DNA of 64,000 nt from CAWCDJ01 sp963836015 (lineage in GTDB: Bacteria; Acidobacteriota; Terriglobia; Bryobacterales; Bryobacteraceae), in the NCBI GenBank assembly GCA_963836015.1, contig CAWIIF010000015.1, forward strand, positions 2,046,001 through 2,110,000, read 5' to 3'. The first letter of the stretch is position 1. Each line of letters opens with the position of its first letter. The notes under the pieces were generated by a model. It was not told the DNA's origin and did not search any database. It was given only the letters and a program-made list of their open reading frames with translations. Below are positions 27,016-35,836 of the stretch, piece after piece. The translations under genes and the position numbers were made by a program.

Positions 27016-29220
27016 ATGCACAGTATCATCAGGCGCTTTCTGCTCCTGGCCGCGACGGGTGTTCTCCTCGCGACCGGATTCGCCCAGACGGGCGGTTCTT
27101 CTTATCCCGGCAACCTGCCCACCGGAGACCGCTGGATTCAGCACCTGACCAGCGATCTACTGCCCTTCTGGACCGTGCCGGCCGCGCTCGGAAACCCGCC
27201 CGGCTCGTTTCCCTCGGTCCGCTGCGATGACGGATCGCTGCTGGATTACAGGAGGCCGTGCGCCCCGATAGCAGGCAATTCCTATCTGCTGACGCCTGCC
27301 CAATACCTGGTATCCGTTTCGAGGCAGACCTACGGCTATGGCGTGGCTTACCACCTGACCGGCGATACCAAATACCTCGGGTACATGAAGGCCGGCGTCG
27401 ACTACATCCGCCAGAACGCTGTGGACCGCAGCGGCGGGGGCATGTTCACGATGTTCGACCCGAAAAACAACACTTGGGGTCCGCGGCGCGAATTCCGGAA
27501 TGCGCAGGAATTGGGATACGGTCTTCTGGGCCTCGCGATGTACTATTACCTGACGCGCGATGACCAGGTGCTGCCGGATATCCTCGCCATCAAGAACTAC
27601 ATCGCCGGCACCTACTACAATCCCGCGCTGGGGACGATGCAGTGGACGCTGCAGAACAACGGCACGGAGCGGTTCGACCAGAAGCAACTGGTGGCGGATC
27701 TGGACCAGATGAATACGTATCTGGTTCTGCTTACGCCGATCCTGCCTGAGCCCCAACGGACCGAGTGGCGGCAAACGCTGGCGCTGCTGGTGCGTTCGAT
27801 CCTGGGGACTTTCTACTCGCCGGGTGACCACCTCTTTTTCACCTCGGCCAATACGCCGCAGGATCGGAACCTGGCATTCAGCGGAGTGGACTTCGGGCAC
27901 ACCAGCAAGGCGCTGTGGATGATGCGCTGGACCGGATTGATGCTGGGAGATCAAGGGCTGGTCAGCTTCTCGGAAGCCGCCGGGCACGGGCTTTTCGACC
28001 GTGCATACCTGCCGGAAGACGGCTCGTGGGCCGAGGGCGTTCTGCCGGGCGGCGAGACCGACAAGAACAAGAACTGGTGGGTCTTCGCCGAACTCGACCA
28101 GTTCTCCGGTACCCTGGCGCTGGGTGATCCCGGCACCGGGCGTTATCTGCCGCAAACCGCCGCCTACTGGTTCGAGCATTTCGTCGATCCACAGTACGGC
28201 GAAGTATGGAACGGCGTGAACTATCAAACCAACACGCCGCAGCGCGACTACCCGAAGGCTTGGGCCTGGAAAAGCGCCTATCACTCGTTCGAGCATGTGC
28301 TGGTGGGCTACATCACGGCCCAATACCTGAGGGGCCAGCCGGCGAAGCTGTACTACGCGTTCGAGAAGCCGGTGGATCAGGCGTTGATCCACCCGTACTA
28401 CTTCCCCGGCACCATCCAATCCGTGGAGGTGACAAACGACGACGCTGGAAACCAATACCAGGGCATCACGTTTTCGGGTCCATCGCCGGCTCCGACCCCG
28501 GCCCTGACGACGGTCTCGGCAGCGAGTTTCCTGGCTGAACCAGCCGCTCAGGGATCGATCGCCGCCGCATTCGGAACGCACCTGTCAACGGGTACGCAGA
28601 CGCCGCCGGCCGGGCAGGTTTTCGTCCAGGCACCGGAAAGCACGGTCGCTATCCAGGACTCCGCCGGCGCTGCATGGACCGCTTCCTTGTTCTATGTCTC
28701 GCCGACTCAGGTGAACTTCCTGGTTCCGTTCGCTTCGCCCGGCCCCGCTTCGATCACGATCACAGCCAAAGACGGCACAGTTACCAAGGGGGACATGCAG
28801 ATTGGGGTGGTCTCGCCCGGAATCTTTCAGCTGGATGGGAGGACGGCCTTGGCGGCGGCCAACGTGGTCCGCGTGAAATCCGACCAGTCGCAGTCGATTG
28901 AGTCCGTCTACCAGGCCGGCCCGGCGGGCGAGGTTCGCGCACTGCCGATCGATCTGGGGCCGGCTACCGACCAAATATATCTGACCCTGTGGGGAACCGG
29001 AATTCTCCAGGCGAAGTCCGTGGCCGTGACAGTTGGCGGCCAGGAGGTAGGGGTGCTTTACTGGGGCCCCCAGAGACTATCCGCGGGAGTCAATCTGGCG
29101 GGCGTGGAACAGCTCAATATCGGACCCTTACCACGTTCATTGGCGGGCGCCGGCGAGGTAAATATCATTGTCGCCGCCGACGGGCAGACGGCTAATCCAG
29201 TACAGGTAGCGATCAAGTAG
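27016..29220 (+). CDS. Secreted (alpha/alpha)6-barrel protein with C-terminal TIGR03437 domain
   Basis: A 734-residue protein with an N-terminal signal (RRFLLLAATGVLLATGFAQ). Residues about 40-460 look like an N-acylglucosamine-2-epimerase-type alpha/alpha barrel: YGYGVAYHLTGDTKYLGYM, EFRNAQELGYGLLGLAMYY, FGHTSKALWMMRW and WKSAYHSFEHVLVGY. From about 497 on is the domain described in Solibacter (TIGR03437): FYVSPTQVNFLVPF, GVVSPGIFQ, LTLWGTGI and AGVEQLNIGPLP. The domain's role is unknown; it is attached to many secreted proteins in this lineage. An AAGGAG site precedes the ATG. The barrel suggests sugar binding or epimerisation outside the cytoplasm. Confidence 0.85.
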   Translation: MHSIIRRFLLLAATGVLLATGFAQTGGSSYPGNLPTGDRWIQHLTSDLLPFWTVPAALGNPPGSFPSVRCDDGSLLDYRRPCAPIAGNSYLLTPAQYLVSVSRQTYGYGVAYHLTGDTKYLGYMKAGVDYIRQNAVDRSGGGMFTMFDPKNNTWGPRREFRNAQELGYGLLGLAMYYYLTRDDQVLPDILAIKNYIAGTYYNPALGTMQWTLQNNGTERFDQKQLVADLDQMNTYLVLLTPILPEPQRTEWRQTLALLVRSILGTFYSPGDHLFFTSANTPQDRNLAFSGVDFGHTSKALWMMRWTGLMLGDQGLVSFSEAAGHGLFDRAYLPEDGSWAEGVLPGGETDKNKNWWVFAELDQFSGTLALGDPGTGRYLPQTAAYWFEHFVDPQYGEVWNGVNYQTNTPQRDYPKAWAWKSAYHSFEHVLVGYITAQYLRGQPAKLYYAFEKPVDQALIHPYYFPGTIQSVEVTNDDAGNQYQGITFSGPSPAPTPALTTVSAASFLAEPAAQGSIAAAFGTHLSTGTQTPPAGQVFVQAPESTVAIQDSAGAAWTASLFYVSPTQVNFLVPFASPGPASITITAKDGTVTKGDMQIGVVSPGIFQLDGRTALAAANVVRVKSDQSQSIESVYQAGPAGEVRALPIDLGPATDQIYLTLWGTGILQAKSVAVTVGGQEVGVLYWGPQRLSAGVNLAGVEQLNIGPLPRSLAGAGEVNIIVAADGQTANPVQVAIK

Positions 29221-29259
29221 TCATCACCCGGCGTCAATACTCTGCGGTGTACCCGGGTC

Positions 29260-29952
29260 TCAGTGTCTGCGCTCGTTGTCGAGGCTCTCGGCGCTTAACA
29301 GGCCCATGTGGACGGCGTACCGGACCACGTCGCTACGGGTGCGGAGGCCGAGTTTGCTCAGCACGCGCGAGCGGTAGGTCTCCACGGTCTTCACGCTCAG
29401 GAAGATCTGGCCGGCGATCTGCTTGTTGCTGAAGCCCCGGGCCACCAGCCGCAGCACCTGCATCTCGCGGTCGCTGAGTATGGCCGGCTTGGCCTTGGCC
29501 GAAGCGCCTTTGTCCCTGCCCTGCACCTCCTGAACCAGCACGCCGGCCAGGCTCGGATCGATGAAAGTCCCGCCCGTGTGCACGGCGCGAATGGCCGATA
29601 ACAGGTCTCCGTCCACCGAACGTTTCAGCACGTAGCCGGACGCACCAGCGGCCAGGACGGAGCGCAAGTATGCCGGATCGTCATGCATCGTAAGCACCAC
29701 TACGCGCGTCTTCCCGCCGCCTTGCAGAATTTTCCGAAGCGCTTCGACGCCGGTGACGCGGGGCATGGTCAGGTCCATCAAGGCAACATCGGGGTTGGTT
29801 TCGCGCGCAGTTTCGATGGCCTGCTCGCCGTCCGAGGCTTCCCCGACCACTTCCATATCGGCCTGGGAGTTGACGAGCAGCTTCAGCCCGGCGCGGAGAA
29901 TCGCGTGATCGTCGGCGATCAGTACCCGGATCTTGGGTCTGGATGCGGACAT
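29260..29952 (-). CDS. NarL/FixJ-type response regulator
   Basis: A 230-residue protein: receiver (VLIADDHAILRAG, phosphoacceptor in VALMDLTMPRV, Lys in GYVLKRSV) and a C-terminal LuxR helix-turn-helix (LSDREMQVLRLVARGFSNKQ, VKTVETYRSRVLSKLG). Its start lies one base after the stop of the histidine kinase gene, so the two are a cognate pair. It is the last gene of the kaiC-kaiB-kinase-regulator operon and is the likely transcriptional output of that module. The palindrome at 33126-33145 is a candidate target. Confidence 0.9.
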   Translation of the reverse strand: MSASRPKIRVLIADDHAILRAGLKLLVNSQADMEVVGEASDGEQAIETARETNPDVALMDLTMPRVTGVEALRKILQGGGKTRVVVLTMHDDPAYLRSVLAAGASGYVLKRSVDGDLLSAIRAVHTGGTFIDPSLAGVLVQEVQGRDKGASAKAKPAILSDREMQVLRLVARGFSNKQIAGQIFLSVKTVETYRSRVLSKLGLRTRSDVVRYAVHMGLLSAESLDNERRH

Positions 29953-29953
29953 C

Positions 29954-31210
29954 TCAGCCTTTCGAACCCCGGCTCAAGCTGGGGAACTCCCAATCGACGA
30001 GCGGCACGTGCACCTGCACCTGAGTTCCCTGAGGTCCCGATTGGAACGTTGCGGTTCCGCCCAGCAGCGTGGCGCGTTCCCGTATACTCCGCAAGCCGAG
30101 GTGGCTGGCCGAACTCAGAGCGGCAGCGCTGGTATCGAATCCACGTCCGTCGTCCCTCACCGACACCTCGAGCGCCCGAACCGTGTGTCTGAAATCGACC
30201 CGCACGGTACGGGCGCGCGCGTGCCTCGCCACATTGGTCAGCGTCTCCTGAAGAATACGGTATAGCGCAACCTGGACGGCGTGCGGCAGCCTGGCGGATG
30301 CCAGCCCGTTCAACGCGAGCTGCACCCGTACGTCGTGGGTTTTCGAAAATTCCGCAACATACCGGTTCAATGCGGCGTCCAGGCCATGATCGTCAAGAGC
30401 CATAGGATGAAGCCCACGGGCCAGGCGCCCGACTTCATCGATCGCTTGAGCGGTGATTTCGCGCATCCGCCGGCCCAGCGATCTACAATTCGCCAGATTC
30501 CTGGAATCGTCGAGCCTCCTGAGGCCGACCAGCAGCGAAGTCAATAACTGGCCGGCTTCGTCGTGTAACTCGCGGGCGATGCGGCTACGCTCGGCTTCCT
30601 GCGCCGACAGTTCGCGCTCCAGGAGAAGGCGGTGCATGGATTCCGCCTGCCGGATTTCCGCTTCCTGCTTTTGTCTCTGGTCGGTAAGATCGGTCACCAC
30701 CATGCCCAGCACCTGGCCCCGGTACCCATGCAGCCGGCTGAAGGAAAGATGGACGGGAACCGGATTACCGGATCGGGTTTGGAGGAGGAACTCGCCTTTC
30801 ACCGGCCGCTTCCGCGCCGCACGCAGGATCTCGTCGAGCCTGCCGCGGCAGGCCTCATGGACCAGCGTATGAAGTGTCATACTGATCAGCTTGGCGGGAG
30901 GATGGCCCGTGAGTCCTCCGAAGCTGCGGTTGCAATAAAGGATTACGCCGTCGATCGAGACGGTCGCAGCTCCTTCGCTCATGGCCTCCACCAACATGCG
31001 GTAGGCCGACTCGCCGCCCTTTAAGGTCACGACCTTGGCCCCATGACGGCCGAATACGACGAGGGCGTCTACATCGCGGGATGGAATGGCGCGCAGTGAT
31101 TGCTCGGCAGCCCTGACGCGCTTGAGGAGCTGGTCCTGGCGCGTCGGACGCGGTGCCGCCTTGGACACGCGGGGGCGTTGGCAGTCAGGCGCGGTTTTCC
31201 TGCGTGGCAT
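29954..31210 (-). CDS. PAS-domain histidine kinase of the HisKA_3 (NarX/DegS) class
   Basis: A 418-residue soluble kinase. A PAS domain occupies about 75-200 (VSIDGVILYCNRSFGGLTG, FLLQTRSGNPVPVHLSFSR). The dimerisation helix ERSRIARELHDEAGQLLTSL carries the phosphoacceptor His. The HATPase region shows ILQETLTNVARHARA and DDGRGFD, then LRSIRERATLLGG. HisKA_3 kinases pair with LuxR-type regulators, and one follows immediately. No membrane segment is evident, so the signal is cytoplasmic; the neighbouring KaiB/KaiC suggests clock-like or energy-state input. It starts 17 nt after kaiB. Confidence 0.88.
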   Translation of the reverse strand: MPRRKTAPDCQRPRVSKAAPRPTRQDQLLKRVRAAEQSLRAIPSRDVDALVVFGRHGAKVVTLKGGESAYRMLVEAMSEGAATVSIDGVILYCNRSFGGLTGHPPAKLISMTLHTLVHEACRGRLDEILRAARKRPVKGEFLLQTRSGNPVPVHLSFSRLHGYRGQVLGMVVTDLTDQRQKQEAEIRQAESMHRLLLERELSAQEAERSRIARELHDEAGQLLTSLLVGLRRLDDSRNLANCRSLGRRMREITAQAIDEVGRLARGLHPMALDDHGLDAALNRYVAEFSKTHDVRVQLALNGLASARLPHAVQVALYRILQETLTNVARHARARTVRVDFRHTVRALEVSVRDDGRGFDTSAAALSSASHLGLRSIRERATLLGGTATFQSGPQGTQVQVHVPLVDWEFPSLSRGSKG

Positions 31211-31227
31211 ATGCGGCTTGCCTCAAC

Positions 31228-31563
31228 TTACGGGACTCGCTGAAGGTCCAATCCTATCAAGGCGCGCTCAGCCAATGACAGGTTGCCGACGATTTTCTTG
31301 ATTGGTGCGGGCAGTTTTCTGACCAATGTCGGAATGGCGACAATCTGGTCCCCTTTGGCCAATTGGGGCTTTTCGAGTAAGTCGATGATCTTGATGCGAT
31401 ACCGTCCCTTGAGCCGCTCCTCGCAGATCTTCTTTAAGTTTCCTATGGCGGCTACCGAGTTTGGGGTCTGGCCCGCGATGTACAGTCGAAGCTCCCAAAA
31501 CTCCTCTTTAGGCTTCCTGGCGGGGTGATTATTCCTGGCTGCCGCTCCCTTGGGCGCTCTCAC
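31228..31563 (-). CDS. kaiB: KaiB, thioredoxin-like clock protein
   Basis: A 111-residue protein whose core closely follows KaiB consensus: LRLYIAGQTPNSVAAIGNLK, IIDLLEKPQLAKGDQIVAIP, and KKIVGNLSLAERALIGLDL. The start is the GTG at 31563, which overlaps the kaiC stop (GTGA), so translation is coupled. An open frame runs further upstream inside kaiC but has no KaiB similarity. In cyanobacteria KaiB switches fold and binds the CI ring of KaiC; outside cyanobacteria KaiB/KaiC pairs are linked to stress or diurnal responses. A kaiA gene is absent, as in other non-cyanobacterial loci. Confidence 0.93.
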   Translation of the reverse strand: MRAPKGAAARNNHPARKPKEEFWELRLYIAGQTPNSVAAIGNLKKICEERLKGRYRIKIIDLLEKPQLAKGDQIVAIPTLVRKLPAPIKKIVGNLSLAERALIGLDLQRVP

Positions 31564-33029
31564 CGCGCGCCTCTTTCCACAAATGCGGAAACGTGCCTGT
31601 AGCCGGTGAGCGCATCGCCCAGCCGTAACTTTCTGCCTTTCATGAGCAGCTCGCGCACTTCGCGGGAATGGGACATCCCCCGGGACTTCACGATGGACAG
31701 TCCCCGCACGGGCACGCCGGCCCGTTCCCAATCGGAGAGTGCGATCCAGGTGTCCATCAGCGATGAGACGCCCTCATAATCCATTCCTTCCTGGTTCATC
31801 ACGGATACGAGGTTCGTGAAGACCGAGGTGATCTGGCGGACCTTGAGGAAATCGATCAAGCGAGTGAACATTATTCTTGCACCGTGAGGATTGCCAGTGG
31901 AGAAGATGCCGGTGACGGGGTCTACCACCACAAAATCCGGCTCCATTCGCCCGATCTGTTTCTGCATTGTGGCCAAATGTCCTTCCAGGCCGGAACTAGT
32001 CGGTCGAACCGCGTAAAAATTCAACAAGCCTTTACGGACCCAGGGTTCGATGCGTATCCCGAGTTGCGCCATATTGCGGTTGATCTGGCTGGGAGACTCT
32101 TCAAACGCGAAGTATAAGCCCTTTTCGCCACGCTCGCATGCCGCCTCCGCGAACCTGGCCGCGATGCTGGTTTTGCCGCTTCCCGGAATTCCCGAGACCA
32201 GCACGCTGCTGCCCCGATAGAAACCCTTGCCGTCCATCATCCCATCCAGATCGGGCATTCCCGTGGGCACTCGCTCCCTGGACGCCTTGTGGGTGAGGAG
32301 GAGCGAGGTCACCGGCGCCAGAAAGATCCCATTGTCGTCGATCAGGAACGGGTATTCGTCCGTGCCGTGCGAAGCGCCCCGATACTTCACGATGCGGAGC
32401 CGGCGCGTGGAAATCTCCTCGCTGACACGGTGATCCAGAAGGATCACGCAATCGGCGATGTACTCTTCCAAACCGAGACGGGTGAGAGTCCGCTCGCCGC
32501 GCTCACCGGTAACGATAGCGGTAAGATGGTGCTCGTCCAGCCACCGAAACAGGCGGCGCAGTTCCGACCGCAGTATGCCCTCATCCTTGAGCCCCGCAAA
32601 TAAACCTTCGATTCCGTCCATCACCACACGCCTGGCGCCGATCGATTCAACCGCATGTCCCAGCCGGATGAACAATCCCTGGAGGTCGTATTCTCCGGTC
32701 TCCTCGATTTCGTTGCGATCGATCACGATGTGATCCACGAGCAGCTTTTTGCGCTTGCTGAGGGCCGGCAGGTCGACGCCCAGCGATGCGAGGTTGGCAC
32801 CGAGCTTTTCCTCCGACTCATCGAACTGGAGGCAGACGCCAGGCTCCCCACAGCCGAGTACGCCGTGTACCAGGAAGGACATCGCGAGCAGAGTCTTGCC
32901 GCAACCGGGGCTGCCCACGATCAATGTGGTGCGGCCTTTCGGCAACCCACCGCCGGTAATTTCGTCGAGGCCGGCGACTCCGGTGGGGGCCTTTGCCAAG
33001 GCGTTTCGCGAAAGTGAGCGCATTCTCAT
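31560..33029 (-). CDS. kaiC: KaiC, double-RecA-domain clock ATPase/kinase
   Basis: A 489-residue protein with two RecA-type domains. CI has the P-loop GSPGCGKT (39-46), VVMDGIEGL as Walker B, and FDES where KaiC has a Glu pair (first Glu changed to Asp). CII has the P-loop GIPGSGKT (about 278-285), the intact FAFEES Glu pair and VVVDPVTGI. The phosphorylation segment reads YEGVSSLMDTW, giving Ser-Ser where cyanobacterial KaiC has Ser431-Thr432. That substitution is seen in some non-cyanobacterial KaiC groups. It heads the operon and diverges from a CHASE3 kinase across a perfect palindrome. Autophosphorylation with Ser-Ser is plausible but unproven. Confidence 0.93.
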   Translation of the reverse strand: MRMRSLSRNALAKAPTGVAGLDEITGGGLPKGRTTLIVGSPGCGKTLLAMSFLVHGVLGCGEPGVCLQFDESEEKLGANLASLGVDLPALSKRKKLLVDHIVIDRNEIEETGEYDLQGLFIRLGHAVESIGARRVVMDGIEGLFAGLKDEGILRSELRRLFRWLDEHHLTAIVTGERGERTLTRLGLEEYIADCVILLDHRVSEEISTRRLRIVKYRGASHGTDEYPFLIDDNGIFLAPVTSLLLTHKASRERVPTGMPDLDGMMDGKGFYRGSSVLVSGIPGSGKTSIAARFAEAACERGEKGLYFAFEESPSQINRNMAQLGIRIEPWVRKGLLNFYAVRPTSSGLEGHLATMQKQIGRMEPDFVVVDPVTGIFSTGNPHGARIMFTRLIDFLKVRQITSVFTNLVSVMNQEGMDYEGVSSLMDTWIALSDWERAGVPVRGLSIVKSRGMSHSREVRELLMKGRKLRLGDALTGYRHVSAFVERGAR

Positions 33030-33125
33030 CCGAGTTCCGAAAGCAAACGGTTCATCGTATCATGGGCACCTCCAGCCAAAGGCAGCCCCGCCCGTAGTGT
33101 CAACCCATACCTTCAGACCCGCTCC

Positions 33126-33145
33126 TGTCAGGGATAACCCTGACA
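33126..33145. promoter_or_regulatory. Perfect inverted repeat TGTCAGGG-ATAA-CCCTGACA in the kaiC divergent promoter
   Basis: Eight-base perfect arms with a 4-base spacer lie between kaiC (start 33029) and the divergent CHASE3 kinase (start about 33207). The arm spacing suits a dimeric regulator. The LuxR-type regulator at the end of the kaiC operon is the nearest candidate. Confidence 0.5.
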
Positions 33146-33206
33146 TGAGCCATCAGTTTTGGCTGCCAAATCCGACTATCTTTTGCATTCGGGCGATGGA
33201 ATACTG

Positions 33207-35807
33207 ATGACGAAATCTCATCAGAACTGTCGGCGATCGTACCGAGTGCAAGCTCTCATGCCAATGAAGAGTGGAGTCCAGGACGTCCGTGTGCGGCGCA
33301 GGCGGGGCGCGATCGCCTTCGCCGGCGCCGCGCTCATCCTGCTGACGATCGTGGGCTTGTCGTATCAGGAGTTACTGCGCTATGGCAGGGCGGATGCGGA
33401 TGCCGCTTTGACGGCCGAGATTCTGGGTTCGGTCGACCGGCTTCAGTTGCAGGTTCTGGATGCCGAGACGGGTCAGCGCGGTTTCCTCCTGACCGGCGAG
33501 GACCGGTACCTCGAACCTTACAACGCCGCGGCCCGGACCATTCCGGGTGAGCTTGCGCAAGTCGATGCCCTCCTTTCGCGGCGCCGTTCCGAGACGGGAA
33601 ACCTCACGGAGATCCATCGCCTGATCCTCCTGAAAATGCAGGAACTGGCGCACACGATTGAACTGCGTCGAAGCGGCGGTGCGGCAGCCGCCCTGGGTGT
33701 GGTGCTGGGCGACCAAGGCCGACGCACGATGGTCCAGATCCGTCAGGTGGTCTCCGCGATTCACGCCAATGAAGGCGCGTCAGCACGGAACGCCTCGGCG
33801 GAAGGCGAGGCCGCCACTCGTACCGCTCTACTGGTGACGATCGGCGGAGCGTTGATTCTCCTGTTCCTGTTCGCGGCAGGGCTGGATCCGATCCTGGACG
33901 CCCATCCGCGTGCCCCAGGCCGGTCGCGGCTCAAGATCTACGGGTCGGCCGTACTGGCCACGATCCTGGCGGATCTGTTAGGTCTCGCCTCGACGGCCCT
34001 CAGGGGCCCAACGCCAGAGTCCTACATCTTTTTCTACCCTGCGGTTCTCTTCGCGTCGTGGTACGGAGGCTTTCGGGCGGGCGCGCTGGCGATTGTGCTG
34101 TCCGCGACGGCCGCGTTTTCATCTGCGGTTTCACATGGGAGCACGGACTACATCACTCTGCTGCTTTTCATTCTTGTTTGCACCGGCATCGCGGTGCTGG
34201 GCCATACGCAAAGACGAGCCCTCCAGCGTGCTGACCAGGAGGCGGCGCAGCGACGGGCCGCCGAAGACGCCGAGAGGGCGCTGAGGGAACGCTTCGAGAC
34301 CACGCTTGCCAGCATTGGGGACGCGGTTGTCTCGACCGACGCTCGGGGCAATGTGTTGTTCGCCAATGAGATGGCTTGCGCGCTGCTGCGCTGCCCCTTA
34401 ACCGCTGTAGCCGGCAAGCCGTTCGCTTCCGTATTTCGGATGGTCAACGAGGAGACCCGCGAACCGGTGGAAAGCCCCGTCGATAAGGTGTTACGCGAGG
34501 GCGACGCCTGCGGGCTGGCCAATCATACGATCCTGATTGCCGCGGACGGAGCGGAAGTCCCCATCGACGACAGCGGCGCGCCGGTTCGGGGGGCGGACGG
34601 AGCGATCACCGGTGTGGTGCTGGTATTCCGGGACATCACCGAACGCCGCGCCGGGGAAAAGAGGCTGTTGGAGCAGGCGGCCGAACTTCAGGAAACCGCG
34701 GAGCGATTTCAAACCCTCGCCAGCGCCATTCCGCAATTGGTCTGGATCGCGCACGCGGATGGCTGGATCTTCTGGTTCAACGAACGTTGGTACGAGTATA
34801 CCGGCACCACACCTGCCGAGATGGAGGGTTGGGGCTGGCAGAGCGTCCACGATCCCGCGGTCCTTTCGTCCGTGCTGGAGCGATGGAAGGCCAGCGTCGC
34901 GACCGGAATGCCATTCGATATGACTTTTCCGCTACGGGGCGCCGACGGCGTGTTCCGTCCCTTCCTGACCCGAGTGATGCCGGTGCGCGATGCCGCCGGC
35001 AAGGTCGTCCGCTGGTTCGGCACGAATACGGATATCAGCGAAATGTGCCGAGTCGAGGAAGCGCTACGGACGAGCGAGGCGCGCCTGGCGCGATCGATCC
35101 AGGAATTGGCGCGGTCTAACGAGGACCTCGAGCGTTTCGCGTTCGTGGCCAGCCACGATTTGCAGGAGCCGTTGCGCATGATCTCCACTTATGCGCAGCT
35201 TCTTACAAGGCAGATCCCGGGAGATCCCGATTCGACAGTGACGATCCTCACCAGGCACCTCCTCGACGGCGTGACGCGGATGCGGGAGCTGCTGAGCGAC
35301 CTGCTGGCGTACGCCGAAATCGGCGCCCGGAGGGATCCGCGCATGGAAGCCGTGGACTTGAATGCCGTGGTAAACGACGTCAAAGAGAATCTGCACGCCG
35401 CCATCGAAGAGAGCGGCGCGGTGATTGAGTGCGCGGGCCTGCCCACAGTGCGCGCCGATGCGGCGCATTTCATCCCGCTGTTCCAGAACCTGATCGGCAA
35501 TGCCATCAAGTACCGCGGCGAGTGCCCGCCGTGGATCCGCATCTCCACGGAGGAGAGGGATGGCGATTTGTGCTTTGCCGTATCCGATAACGGCATTGGC
35601 ATCGATCCCCAATACCAGCAGAAGATTTTCGATGTGTTCGAGCGCCTCCATGGGCGGGAGATACCTGGGACTGGCATGGGCCTCGCCATCTGCCAGAGGG
35701 TGGTGGAGCGTTATGGCGGTCGCGTCTGGGTGGAATCGGAGATCGGGCGCGGATCCACGTTCTACTTCACATTACCCGGTATCGCCATACAATCCGCGGG
35801 CTCCTGA
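33207..35807 (+). CDS. Membrane-bound CHASE3/DUF4118/PAS histidine kinase
   Basis: About 866 residues. A first membrane helix (GAIAFAGAALILLTIVGLSY) is followed by a CHASE3 domain (LDAETGQRGFLLTGEDRYLE) and a second helix. A KdpD-like membrane block (YIFFYPAVLFASWYGGFRAG) follows, then two PAS domains. The HisKA helix has FVASHDLQEPLRMISTYAQL (His near 650), and the HATPase has NLIGNAIKYRG, DNGIGI and GTGMGLAICQRVV. It should sense an extracytoplasmic cue and phosphorylate a receiver; several lie in the same island. In-frame starts at 33159, 33207 and 33258 compete, and none has a convincing ribosome site. It is divergent from kaiC. Confidence 0.88.
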   Translation: MTKSHQNCRRSYRVQALMPMKSGVQDVRVRRRRGAIAFAGAALILLTIVGLSYQELLRYGRADADAALTAEILGSVDRLQLQVLDAETGQRGFLLTGEDRYLEPYNAAARTIPGELAQVDALLSRRRSETGNLTEIHRLILLKMQELAHTIELRRSGGAAAALGVVLGDQGRRTMVQIRQVVSAIHANEGASARNASAEGEAATRTALLVTIGGALILLFLFAAGLDPILDAHPRAPGRSRLKIYGSAVLATILADLLGLASTALRGPTPESYIFFYPAVLFASWYGGFRAGALAIVLSATAAFSSAVSHGSTDYITLLLFILVCTGIAVLGHTQRRALQRADQEAAQRRAAEDAERALRERFETTLASIGDAVVSTDARGNVLFANEMACALLRCPLTAVAGKPFASVFRMVNEETREPVESPVDKVLREGDACGLANHTILIAADGAEVPIDDSGAPVRGADGAITGVVLVFRDITERRAGEKRLLEQAAELQETAERFQTLASAIPQLVWIAHADGWIFWFNERWYEYTGTTPAEMEGWGWQSVHDPAVLSSVLERWKASVATGMPFDMTFPLRGADGVFRPFLTRVMPVRDAAGKVVRWFGTNTDISEMCRVEEALRTSEARLARSIQELARSNEDLERFAFVASHDLQEPLRMISTYAQLLTRQIPGDPDSTVTILTRHLLDGVTRMRELLSDLLAYAEIGARRDPRMEAVDLNAVVNDVKENLHAAIEESGAVIECAGLPTVRADAAHFIPLFQNLIGNAIKYRGECPPWIRISTEERDGDLCFAVSDNGIGIDPQYQQKIFDVFERLHGREIPGTGMGLAICQRVVERYGGRVWVESEIGRGSTFYFTLPGIAIQSAGS

Positions 35808-35836
35808 CGAGTGATCCGAGTTCCCGGAATGTTAGG

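Noticed and set aside
29226..29256. acccgg/ccgggt arms between convergent genes as a shared terminator
   Set aside because: Arms are only 6 bp with a loop of about 20 and no T-run on either side.
31564..31731. Upstream extension of kaiB to 31731
   Set aside because: The extra residues are Arg/Ala-rich antisense-like sequence inside kaiC; KaiB similarity and the GTGA junction support the start at 31563.
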